A model generated the notes under the pieces. The model made no database searches, was not told where the DNA came from, and saw only the letters and a list, made by a program, of their open reading frames with translations. This document shows, piece after piece, positions 54,512 to 64,000 of a stretch of DNA of 64,000 nucleotides (position 1 is its first letter; every line of letters begins with the position of its first letter). Location: the NCBI GenBank assembly GCA_014529385.2, contig CM043945.1, positions 4,374,312-4,438,311 on the forward strand, given 5' to 3'. The DNA is from Adiantum capillus-veneris. Its lineage: Eukaryota; Streptophyta; Polypodiopsida; Polypodiales; Pteridaceae. Both the position numbers and the translations under genes were made by a program.

Positions 54512-55239
54512 CACTACAACACGGCGTGCAGAAATCGATGCAAATAACGACACAAAAAAAGTTAGTTTTAAAACTAAAAAACACTGAAATAAGCCTCTAA
54601 AGGGACGTTGGTATCGTAAAGTCGGTATAAGCACCGGTATATTAAGTGTCGGAATAAACCATGAAATGAGCGTCGGAATACGCAATGAAATAACCGTCGG
54701 TAATACTGTAGCATATTCCGATGCGGCTATCGAGGTCTATATCGAGGCTTATACCATACTCTGTACCGATGATGCTGCATGTACTGCAGCAAAAGAAAAC
54801 AGCCCTCTCCGCCCAAAGGAAGAGTGCACAAGCAACCGCACTCCACCTACAAGCTAACACTAAAGAGCGAGTGAAATGGCAATTAGCAAAATTGTAAGAA
54901 AAACATAACCACAAAATCAAAAGCTTGATCATGGCATAACGGCATAAAGATTTTATAACCATAATTAAAACATGTCAAAAACTGCAAACCCATAAACATA
55001 ACCTGTTTACCATAACTTGCTTGTCATACCATAACCATAACAACCATACCATCATAACCATAACCATAACCATCACCATCACATGATTTCCATACCATCA
55101 TAGAAAAACCATAACCTTAACTTGACTACCAAATCTTAATTATAATGTCTATGCCATACCATAAACATAACCATAAATCATAAACATAAGCACTACAAAA
55201 CTGTACATATGCAAACAATCACTGAGTGAGAAGACCCTC

Positions 55240-56345
55240 ATGGTAATGCCTCCCAATCGATGTCCTCTCCCTCCTCCTGTAGCTGGGTCAAAAGGGCCAC
55301 AAGTCCATGCTTGTATCAATACTTCTCCTCTCGACGTGCTGGAAGATGCTTCACGGCAACTTTCTACAAAATTATGGTTTAATCATTAGATAAATCTTCA
55401 AATAACATATATATTTTCCATAGTTTAAAGCATACGTATAATACTGACAAACTCATGTCGAAGCGTATCGTAGCCTCCACTCCCAAGATGTGACGCTCCA
55501 GCAGACTCCAAATGTGCTCTGGCTGCATCTCTTTGCTACTAAAATCTCTGAGGATTGTCTTGTGTCTCTCATGCAATCCCTGCCCACTCCTCTGCGTCCA
55601 ACCATGCCGGCTTGGGACTTCCGTCATTGTACCTGTCTCTCGCCTCTGACCGATGGTGTGACATTGTGGACTTCGCCACGCTCAAAATCGAGGGGTTCGA
55701 GACTGGATCGTACCCCTCTGCCGACCTGTACTCTTTGTGAATGGCCTCGATGATGTAATTTTTTCTTTCAACATTGAGGTTATCCCAAACCTCCATCACA
55801 GAGTGACCAAACTGAATCGTACAGAGCTGTCAAATCCTCTGTCGCATGGCCTTTCCAACCCTATCCGCCACAACAGCCCCATCCCTGCTTTTTTACACCT
55901 TGCTAGGATCATGCTCGTGTGATCCCCAAGGTGTACGTGGTGTGGCAATCGGTGAACTATCTATTGAAGCGAGTGGTGGATGCTCTCTCGGTGGTGTGGA
56001 CGCATCAGTAGAACTGCTACCACAACAACCACCACCTCCAGAACGACGCCTACCTCGTCTCGAGGATGAAGCACCCGTCGGTGTAGGGGGAACACGAGTC
56101 CCAGGCATAGGGGACACAGTAGACTGAGGTGTAGGTCCACTCGGTGTAGGGACCACACTAGTCCCGGGCATAGGGTCAATAGTAGTAGGTCTAGAGGGAC
56201 CTGTTGCCGAAAGGTATTGTGCCATCGCGATCTACTCTGGTGTGAACTGAGACAAAAACAAGCCCCTCTGCTCGGGTGACATGCCGGCCAGTGTGACAAG
56301 AAAACTAAAAACCAGGAGAGTATGGCTCATCGTCATCGGCCATGG
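55240..56345 (-). pseudogene. CACTA-2 second gene, Transposase_24-like
   Basis: On the reverse strand, an N-terminal Pro/Thr/Ser-rich repeat region is MAQYLSATGPSRPTTIDPMP and PMPGTRVPPTPTGASSSRRG (56225-55893). A Transposase_24-like part follows: WDNLNVERKNYIIEAIHKEY, PKPAWLDAEEWAGIA (55799-55569). Then come the region around 55500 and a short acidic C-terminus QLQEEGEDIDWEALP at about 55240-55290. It parallels the second gene of CACTA-1 in domain order, including the proline-rich leader. Frames are broken. Confidence 0.7.
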
Positions 56346-56769
56346 CTAATCATACACAAACAACACCCACAAAATACGTTAATTTACAGAAGAAATGCTT
56401 AATCAATACAAATAACAAATCAACGAAGCTGCTACACAAATGAATGAATCTAGAGTGTATTGTACACTAATAAAAAGAGTTTTACAAAAGAGTTCTTAGA
56501 AAAAATCGTTAGTTAATCTCTCGTCCTCTATGAGATCTCATGCACCAAAGATGTCTATCTCAATATGTACTTCTGCATCTTTATCATCAAACTCTACTTC
56601 TTCATCGCTCTCTACATATGCTTTATTATTTGACACCTCATCTCTAGGTTCAGACAATTTCTCACTGCTGACATCCACCTCCAAATCTAAACTTAAAGTT
56701 TCCGTCGGTCATGCACTTTGTTCATGAATCGCCTCTTCCACCTCAACGTCCAATCCTTCACACGCTTGC
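56346..56769. other. CACTA-2 intergenic region
   Basis: AT-rich, then a Ser-rich forward open frame (56530-56727) that is probably chance. On the reverse strand this is where the end of the transposase gene and the start of the second gene would lie. Confidence 0.3.
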
Positions 56770-58817
56770 TTGCTACATGGAGCAACTTCTAATGGCACGG
56801 TTGCGCTTGAATTGAAGGCGATCTGTCAAGCGTTGTTGCTTTTCCCCTTCGTACCTCTCTAGCCACTTTTGCATTATGTTTGAGTTGAGAAGGAAAAATC
56901 TCATAACCTTTTCTTGAAGTGTGATGTCCATCTTCCTAGTGATGCCTTGTTCCTGCGGCTCGTCCCCTGTCACCTTGACGTTGACCTCAATAGTCCACAT
57001 TCGGGGCATCTCTGGATCAGTTGAGACAAAAAATCCACTAATGAGGACAAGAGACTCTTATACAAGCCATCCTTCGGCCATGCTACCCTCGGGATGAGCC
57101 CTTTGATGAACAAACCCCTTTAAAGTCTTCATAGATCTCTCCAAGAAGAACATCGAGCAAAACTGCAACTTCATCGACCACATGCACAAGTACATGCATT
57201 TGGATAGTAAGAATGTTTGCTGGAAAGTAATTCTCCACCATGCACACTACTTCAATAGCATTTAAGCATGCTGCAGTGATGCTGTCTTCTCTTATTTATT
57301 TTGAACTGACCCAATGTACCAACTCACTGATTTTGTAGATTGTTCTTCTAGTGTCATTTGTCAAAAAACCCTTTATGGAAATTGGTAAGATGAACTATAA
57401 AAATTTGTGCCAATCGTGGGACTTAAGACCACTAAGATTATCATCTCTTGTAAAAGCCGTTTTCAAACTTCACATGCACCCTGTGGGAGTCTTGAATGAA
57501 GATATAGTCTTCTTCACTTGTTGCTCTTCTGCACGACTCAGAACCCATGGACCTTTTGGTATAGCAAACTTTCCATTGGGTTTAAGTCGAGGCCACATCT
57601 CTGGCATTCAACCCACAGCCTGCATGTCATCTCTTTGGGCCTTGCTCTCCCTTTTTCTAGTGATGGTTTCTCTTATGATCTCCCCCACATTCTTGAAGAT
57701 GTGCATTGGGTCGAGCAAATGATTAATCAGCAGGTCACTCCAGTACAGGAGTTCATGGCAAATAGAAAGTCTTTTCATTCCAGGTGGCATCCAATCTTCC
57801 CTCTCCAGCCACATGTTTTTCCAATCGCTCGCTTTCAGTGGATGCATGCCATGTTTGCATATGTTTGGTCCATGTAGCTCATGTCCTTCAAGAAAAAATC
57901 TATTATGCTCCTCGTAAACTGTCTTGCTCAAATGCTCAGAGCGGTGGAAGCCAAGTCGAGGACCACATTTCGGACATGCATGATTGCTCGAGTAACTCAA
58001 GCCTGAACATCACAAAATTAAAACATAAAAGCATTGGCATCACCAGGAATCACATGTGTGAGGGTTTTAAAGGCACTTACCTGAGCACTCACCAAAGCGT
58101 GGCCAATCGTAGCTGGTCCACATGAGAATGCCTTGTACATGTACATTCCATTGTCCGGTTGGTTGGGACATATCAACCACGTCGATCCCTGTCCACAAGA
58201 TTTGGAGCTCTTCTATAAGTGGTGCCAGATTGACATCCATGTTCTTTGCTTTGTACTTTCCTAGGATGATCAATTACAACAACAGATGGCCCTTCTTAAT
58301 AGCCAGCCATGGTGGAAGATTATAATTAACCAGACAAATAGGCCACGTGCTCCATGACGAACTCCGCAATCCGAATGGGTTTACTCCGTCCATTGCCATA
58401 CCAAAGTGGATACATCGAGGCTCGTTCTTAAATGTAGGCCAACTTTCCTCTATGTGCTTCCATGCACGAGAGTCAGCACGTACCCGCATCACATCATCTG
58501 CCGATCTAGTATTTGAGTGCCATGTCATCAAAGCGGCTATGGACTTACACCTGAACATGCTCTTTATTCTTGGAATGATAGGAAAGTGTCAAAGGACCTT
58601 TGCAGGGATACATTTTCCTTGTGTGTCCTCCATGTACCTATTTAATCCACAATTGGGACATTGTTCCAAGTTTGCATACTCATTGTGAAAAAGTATACAA
58701 TCATTAGGACATGCATGTATTTTGTGATAATCCATACCCAAATTAGTAAGAAGCTTTTTAGCGACTGGACGGGTAGGGGGCATGTGATTCCATTCTAGCA
58801 AGATTTGCTCATTGAGC
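56770..58817 (-). pseudogene. CACTA-2 TNP2-like transposase, N-terminus missing
   Basis: The reverse strand reads GMDYHKIHACPNDCILFHNE, CPNCGLNRYMED, MAMDGVNPFGLRSSSWSTWP, MDVNLAPLIEELQILW and a donor-like break after FGECSG. It continues CPKCGPRLGFHRSEHLSK and LLINHLLDPMHIFKNVGEII (57608-58000), then GSMAEGWLV and MQKWLERYEGEKQQRL (57130-56770). In-frame stops occur at conserved places, one a TGA where CGA (Arg) is expected after AKVL. The pieces align residue by residue with CACTA-1 TNP2, including the DPMHIFKNVGE segment that I did not find in CACTA-1. Confidence 0.85.
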
Positions 58818-59034
58818 TGTTGGAATTAGGGTTGCAGAGAAACGCACACAGCTTGGAGAAGACAAAGGAAGCTCAAGGCACACAATAAAGAGTGTGTTAC
58901 TTAGTATGCAATGGAAAGACAGATAGCCCTAGAGTGATGGGTGTATATACAATGCTCAACCTCCTAAAGAGGGAAAAAATGTCTGGTGGTCCTAGTGTGT
59001 TCACACACATCATTACCACATGTATATGGTAACA
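58818..59034 (-). repeat. Copia-3 3' LTR, 217 bp, and polypurine tract
   Basis: The forward strand starts TGTTGG (58818) and ends GGTAACA (59034), so the ends are the inverted TGTT/AACA expected of LTRs. Immediately inside is AATCCCCCCCTGG (59035-59047), which on the reverse strand is a G-rich polypurine tract, the primer of plus-strand synthesis. The LTR is short for a plant Copia element. Confidence 0.85.
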
Positions 59035-59109
59035 AATCCCCCCTGGAGTGATGCGGTGAACGAGAGCTGGCACATCAGTAAAGGGAAGCGCCATGCCCTG
59101 AGGACATGA

Positions 59110-60560
59110 TCAGTCCACAAAGGGGAGTAAGCCCAAAGATTTGCTGAAAGCTTCAAGCTTCTCACGAGACAATGCCTTTGTGAAAAGATCTGCAAGGTTG
59201 TCCTGTGTTGGCAAATAAGCCAAGCTGATCTCTCCTGCTGAGAGCCTTTCCCTGACATAGTGGTAATGCACCTCAATGTTCTTTGTGCGAGCATGAAAAA
59301 TTGGGTTTTTCACAATTGCCAATGCGCTCTGACTATCAGTGTAGATAGTGTTGGCAGTGTCATGTCCAACACCCAAATCAGCCATAAGTCATCTGAGCCA
59401 TACACACTCAACCGCAGCTGTGAAGACTACTATGTACTCAGCCTCACAACTCGAAGTGGCCACAGTAGGTTGCTTCTTGCTCAACCATGATATACATGAA
59501 CTGCCAAGCATGAAACAAAAACCACTTGTGGACACTCGCGTGTCAAAACAACCAGCCCAATCTGAGTCCAAAAAAGCATGTAAGTCTGGCAGAAATGATT
59601 CCCCCTTGGGATAAAACAAGCCAAGATGTAAAGTGCCACTAAGGTAGTGGAAAATCCTCTTGACAGCCTGCCAATGCTTAGACCCTTGGCTATGCATAAA
59701 TCTACTGACCTGTGAGACTGCAAACTGAATATCCGGCCTCGTGTTGCATACATAAATGAGGTAGACAACAACAATTTGGTAAAGAGTGACATCAGCAGGA
59801 TCGCCACCATCATGTAGACTCAACTTCAAACCTGTTTCCATGGGAGTGGCAATAGGTTTGCAATCCTCAAGTCCAAACTTACATAGCAATGTCTCTATGT
59901 AACTTTCTCACACAAGGCAATACCACCATCACACTACTTAAACTGTATACCCAAGTAATGATGCAACATCCCCAAATCTTTCATCTTGAAAGTAGCATTC
60001 AAATCAGCCTTAAATTCAGCAATATGTCTCTCATTTGGTCTAGTGATCAGCAAATCATCGACATAAAGAACCACAATGAGAAAAACATCACCCTCATGCT
60101 TTACATACAATGTGCTTTCTATTGGACTATTTTACGAAAGCCTCGTTTAACCAAATGAGTGTCAGCTTTCTCATAACAAACACGAGGAGATTGCTTCAAC
60201 CCATAAAAAGCCTTCTTACATGTGCACACTTTGTCCTCTTGTCCTTTTATGACAAAACCGCGACGCTATGTTACATAAACTTCCTCAAATATGTCACCAT
60301 TCAAGAAAGCAGTAACAATGTCTGATTGATGTACATCCCAACCAAAATGATCTGCCAATGCACATAGAAAACTCACAGTAGTCATACGACAAGTGGGAGC
60401 AAAAGTCTCTTCATAATCTATGCCTTTTTGTTGTGCATAACCCTTTGCAACAAGTCGAGCCTTATGGCGATCGATCTCACCATCGGGCTTGCTTTTCAAC
60501 TTGTAAACCCACTTCGTACCAATGGCCTTTTTTCCAGTGTCATTTTCTATAAGTGCATCA
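59110..60560 (-). pseudogene. Copia-3 reverse transcriptase and RNase H
   Basis: RT reads DGEIDRHKARLVAKGYAQQK, TFAPTCRMTTVSFLCALA and QSDIVTAFLNGDIFEEVYVT (60266-60499), then an intact catalytic YVDD box (60054-60065) in LIVVLYVDDLLITRPNE. After stops the C-terminal domain reads DCKPIATPMETGLKLS and TRPDIQFAVSQVSRFMHS. RNase H follows: FLDSDWAGCFDTRVSTSGFC, SCEAEYIVV, IYTDSQSALAIVKNP, NLADLFTKALS. RNase H catalytic Asp and Glu residues appear intact. Lesions are a frame change near 60260, stops near 59930, and one between 59385 and 59389. Confidence 0.9.
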
Positions 60561-60775
60561 TATTCTTAATGCATGGCAGCCATCCAATTTTCTAAATTCT
60601 GTTCTTCATCAAAAGACAGAGGCTCCTCAACATCATGTAAGCTAGACACAGCCAAAGCGTAACAATCTGATGCATAAGATGCATGGTGAGAGCCTAAACG
60701 AGTACGACTAGACAAAGGTGCATCCAATTTATTGTCATTCAAAGTGTGCACCAGCCATTTTGGCATACCTCTAGA

Positions 60776-61860
60776 CTAGTCATTTTCAGCCCTTTCCTCA
60801 TCAAGTACATCATGTATATCTACATCAGTAATAGGCTGATTTGTAACATTTTTAGAAACCCACATAGGCTGTACATTTGCCTCATTGGAACTTACATTCG
60901 TATTTACACCACTGAAAAGAGGCAACAAAGTGTGATAAATGTCCGGTGAGCTTACATTATTGTCTCTAGTACATGATAGCAAGGGCTGAACTGAATCTTC
61001 CACAAACACTACATCCCGTGAAACCAGAATACGCTTTGTTTGCGGATGATATAACTTGTAACCTTTTCTTTCAGCACTATAACCAACAAAAATACATTTG
61101 ACAGCCTTATCATCCAATTTTTTGCGTTGTGTTTGTGGCACCAAAGCATATGCCAAACAACCAAAAATACGCATGTGCTCAATAAAAGGCTTTCTATCAT
61201 GCCATGCTTCATATGGAGTAATAGACTGCAAAGCTTTCGTAGGACACCTGTTAAGTACATAAGTGGCGCACATGATGGCCTCAAGCCAAAAAGAATGCGG
61301 CAAAGCTTGACTTTCGACCATACATTGTGCCATTTTTGTCTGTGACCTGTTTTTCCTCTCAACAACACCATTTTGCTGAGGTATATAAGGCACTGTACAT
61401 TGGTGTTTTATCCCACGACTAGCCAAAAATGCATTAAATTCATGAGACATATACTCCCCCCCCTTGATCGGACCGTAGGGTGCCCATAGTACATTTCGAG
61501 ACATTTTCAGCCATAGCCAGAAATTGTTTGAAGCACATAAAAACTTCGGACTTCGCTTTAAGCGGAAATACCCATGCATGTCTGGAGTAATCATCAATGA
61601 AAGTCACGAAGTAAAGGTAATTGCCCAAGGACAGAGTTTGCATGGGCCCACAAACATCACTATGCACAAGCTGCAAACTGCATGTGGCCCGAATAATTGA
61701 ACTATCCTTTGGAAACTTAGAACGTTGCATCTTACCCAAAATACAGCCTTCACAGACATGTTTGACAGGTGCTTCATGAGGCAGCAAAGAAGCAACCATA
61801 TCAGATTTTTGCAAATGCAGCAAACAGGAAAAATTCAGATGACCAAAACGTGCATGCCAA
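60776..61860 (-). pseudogene. Copia-3 integrase
   Basis: GAG_pre-integrase (HVCEGCILGKMQRSKFPKD), then core LVHSDVCGPMQ, FVTFIDDYSRHAWVFPLK and TLRSDQGG in one frame (61823-61440). After a frameshift at a C homopolymer (about 61455-61463) the frame continues VPYIPQQNGVVERKNRSQTK, FWLEAIMCATYVLNRCPTKA, and FGCLAYALVPQTQRKKLDDK. The D, D, E triad is present. The tail from 60560 to 60776 continues toward RT with a Glu/Asp-rich linker. Confidence 0.9.
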
Positions 61861-61910
61861 AGTTTTACATCTGAAATAGCCCTTGAATCTACAACAACAG
61901 TTGCAAAATT

Positions 61911-62306
61911 TTATCCAGACTTGTCATACAAAGTGAGCCTATACAGCCCACGACACAAAAGGCCAGATGCAATAATTTCATCACCAAAACTGAGATCATG
62001 AACTGTACATCTGTCATCCACAAATTTGACTACAAGTCCAAGTCTAGCAAGTGCCAATACAGACAAGAGATTCTTCTTGATCCCAGGTACATAAAGTGCA
62101 TCAACAAGAGTGAAGGAACTGCCATTTGCAGCAGTAAGTACAATCCTTCCAACTCCCTGAGCCGGATAAGAGGCATTGTTGGCACAAGTGACTGAATTCC
62201 CATGAGGGACAGACTCGAGAGAGGTAAACGATTCACGATGTGAGGTAATGTGCTTTGTAGCACCACTGTTGAAATACCACACATGTGAATCTGCAGCAAC
62301 TGACAA
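61911..62306 (-). pseudogene. Copia-3 aspartic protease
   Basis: WYFNSGATKHITSHRESF is the protease start, with the catalytic Asp replaced by Asn (62268-62270). VDALYVPGIKKNLLSVLALA follows in the normal place. An Asp-to-Asn change (GAC to AAC) removes catalysis and is a G-to-A (C-to-T on the other strand) transition. Confidence 0.85.
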
Positions 62307-62389
62307 GCATGCATCATGGACAACAGGATTGTAAGTGCACTGTGCGCTAAAAGCCCATTCTGCATCAACGTCAGCAACACGATCTCCTT

Positions 62390-63349
62390 TTACAGAAGAT
62401 GCAACAATGGTTGCATTTGTAGTGGAACCAACATTTGCAATGGAACCACCCTCTTTTTCTTAGCCTCTTTGGCCTTCAACTTAAGACACGACTTGATCAA
62501 GTGATCATTAGCTTTACAATAATGGCAACGCATCTTCTTTTTGCCCTTATCACCAGAATTTCCAGACAAATTGCTGCCAGCAGAAGCATTAGGAACAAAA
62601 CTTTTGCCACTCACAGTAGAACCATAAGAAGTGGCTGCATTACTATTACCACCCTTTCTTTGAGAAGCAATAAAAGCCTGTTGAACTGCACGCTGCCTAG
62701 TCTTGTTTTTTCTGGAAAGTGACTCTTGCAATAGCAATGTGCATAATGCATCAAACTTGACAACTTCTGGATTTCCTTGGGTCATAAGTCTCCAAGAACT
62801 AGCAAAAGTGTGGTAAGAATCTGGTAAGGCATCAAGAACAGTCTGCACAAGGGAACTGTCTGAAATGACTTCACCTGAAGAAATAAGTTTCTCATTGATA
62901 TCCTTGACACCAGCAAGAAAAGTGTCCATATCATCTTCCTCATGCATAATCTTTGACTCCAGCTCTTTACCCAGCAAAGAAATTTTAGCCTCATTGCAGC
63001 TTGCATAAAGACTTGCTAGAATATCCCAAGCATGTTTTGTAGATTTTGCTGAATGAATGTGAGAAACAATGGTGCGCTTCACAGACAACGCAATCAATGC
63101 ATGAGCTTATGCATCCTTTACATCCCAACGAGCTTGTTCTGTCGTAGGCAAAACAACTCTAATGGCAGCAATCCTTGCAGCAAGACCTGCAACATCCTCA
63201 ACATCGCCTACATCCTTAGAACCAGGACGTACATCAATGCCGTGCACAATGTTCCAAACGTCCTTTGACACAAGAACATGTTGCATCATATAAGCCCACA
63301 TAGGGTAGTTGTCCCCATCCAACAAAAGCACCGTCTGCGAGTAGGACAA
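62390..63349 (-). pseudogene. Copia-3 gag
   Basis: The N-terminal half (63349-63107) reads TVLLLDGDNYPMWAYMMQHV, with no upstream ATG because the 5' end is lost. After a stop near 63104 it continues TKHAWDILASLYASCNEAKI, LLGKELESKIMHEEDDMDTF, LPDSYHTFASSWRL and ends in an intact zinc knuckle CHYCKANDHLIKSC (CxxCxxxxHxxxxC, about 62500-62545). This is a UBN2-type Copia gag. A basic tail follows. Confidence 0.85.
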
Positions 63350-63479
63350 TTCCCATCTTGTAAGCTTGTATGCCTACCTTGGTGGCCAACTCTGTGGATA
63401 TGAAATTGTGAGTAGAACCAGGGTCAAAGCGAATAAAATCATCATGTTCTCTTACCTTTCCCCAAGCATGGCATAGAGG
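63350..63479 (-). pseudogene. Gypsy-type aspartic protease scrap
   Basis: The reverse frame reads IRFDPGSTHNFISTELATKV, the hallmark start of a Gypsy/retropepsin domain (FDxGSTxNFI). It is only about 40 codons long. It is joined on the left to the Copia-3 gag, with overlap in the other frame, and cut on the right by CACTA-3. It does not belong to Gypsy-1, whose protease has a different sequence. Confidence 0.75.
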
Positions 63480-64000
63480 CACTACAAGAGGTTGTGTGCT
63501 CTTGTGACGCTTTTAGCGACAGAAATACACTGGGTTTTTATAACCCCCGACGTTGCTAAGAGCGTAGCTACCAGTGTCGATACGGGGACGTCGCTATATA
63601 GCGACGCCTATAGCGACGATTATAGCGACGTTGCAGAGCCATCTATAGCGACACTATAGAGCCTTATATAGCAACGTTCATAGCGACGCCCGAGAGGAAA
63701 AAAACTTGGTGGCAGGGCATTGCATTGAATGCCCTGCCACCCATCAACCATATTGAATGTTTCATACATATTCTTCACCTTTGAAAAAAAGCGCAAAGGT
63801 AGATATAGACCCAAAATAGTCACCCACAAGACAATATAACCATTAACTCCATCATCCATAGTACGTATTGTTTGACAAATAAAAATACAATGTGACAAGC
63901 GTGAATTGATGAAAGTAAATCAATGACAATTGTACACATAGTCAAAATCACTTGATTGTTAAACTTTGCAAATGTAATAGTTACCAACCATTGTCATTAT
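63480..64000 (+). mobile_element. CACTA-3: left end of a CACTA-1 family member
   Basis: It starts CACTACAAGAGGTTGTG at 63480, and the first 28 bases are identical with CACTA-1. The subterminal TAGCGACG array (63530-63690) and the perfect hairpin 63708-63741 follow, then sequence matching CACTA-1 8105-8350 in a diverged form. The element continues beyond the window. It is the youngest insertion at this edge, lying in the Gypsy scrap. Confidence 0.95.

Larger units (their letters stand above)
54512..58817 (-). mobile_element. CACTA-2: left part of a second CACTA family
   Basis: It begins CACTACAACACGGCG at 54512. The subterminal region to about 54770 repeats motifs such as GTCGGAATA and GTCGGTA, a different motif from CACTA-1. 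Reverse-strand genes follow: a Transposase_24-like gene then a TNP2-like gene, the same order as CACTA-1. The right end, including the TNP2 N-terminus and right TIR, is missing because Copia-3 starts at 58818. A low-complexity ACCATAACCATA tract lies at about 55020-55195. Confidence 0.85.
58818..63345 (-). mobile_element. Copia-3: Ty1/Copia, 3' LTR through gag, best preserved copy
   Basis: Reverse-strand order from right to left is gag, protease, integrase, RT, RNase H, polypurine tract and 3' LTR. Each domain is nearly full length, with a few stops and frameshifts. The 5' LTR and primer site are missing: at about 63345 the gag N-terminus passes directly into a Gypsy protease scrap. It inserted into the CACTA-2 transposase gene at 58817/58818. 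Confidence 0.9.

Overview
This window is repeat-dominated nuclear DNA of a land plant. The evidence is plant-type CACTA (En/Spm) transposons with TNP2-family transposases, plant Ty1/Copia elements primed by initiator tRNA-Met, Ty3/Gypsy elements, L1-like LINEs, a Mutator-type MITE, tRNA-derived SINEs, and an MIKC-type MADS-box exon. I cannot name the species. The mix of LINE types and the MADS sequence would fit a large-genome plant, possibly not a core angiosperm, but that is weak inference. I see no intact host gene; nearly every coding stretch is broken by stops or frameshifts.

Layout. 1-2590: reverse-strand Copia remnant with its 5' LTR. 2840-3388: a 275-bp direct tandem repeat. 3390-4810: reverse LINE RT fragment. 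4720-7775: copy A of a dispersed duplication whose copy B lies at 36890-42472. 7862-13927: complete CACTA-1, with a 12-bp TIR, AAA target duplication and subterminal repeats. It holds a decayed TNP2-like transposase, a second transposase-related gene and a captured heavy-metal-associated (HMA) exon. 14300-19500: forward Gypsy-1 remnant. 19620-36465: a tandemly duplicated block, each unit made of a Gypsy-2 fragment followed by an antisense LINE-B. Unit 1 is further split by a full-length 7-kb LINE-A (21597-28619) with an 11-bp target duplication, and a Mutator-type MITE with a 10-bp target duplication sits in the gag just left of the duplicated part. 36490-36765: a histone H3/CENH3-like pseudogene fragment. 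43107-43349: a solitary MADS-box exon. 44200-47720: forward Copia-2. 48690-51060: microsatellites and unrecognised DNA. 52140-54511: reverse LINE-C, cut by CACTA-2 (54512-58817), which is cut in turn by reverse Copia-3 (58818-63345). A Gypsy protease scrap follows, then the left end of CACTA-3 (63480 to the window end), which belongs to the CACTA-1 family.

How it fits together. This is a nested graveyard whose junctions give a relative order of events. Three small host-gene fragments are visible only when stops and frameshifts are read through: an HMA exon inside CACTA-1, a CENH3-like helix beside LINE-B, and the MADS exon. Direct tandem duplications of 97 to 275 bp recur inside unrelated decayed elements. 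One of them shows directly that a premature stop arose by a C-to-T change after the duplication. The most notable observations are the HMA exon capture, the CENH3-like relic, the datable tandem duplication and the conserved hairpin/subterminal architecture of the CACTA family.
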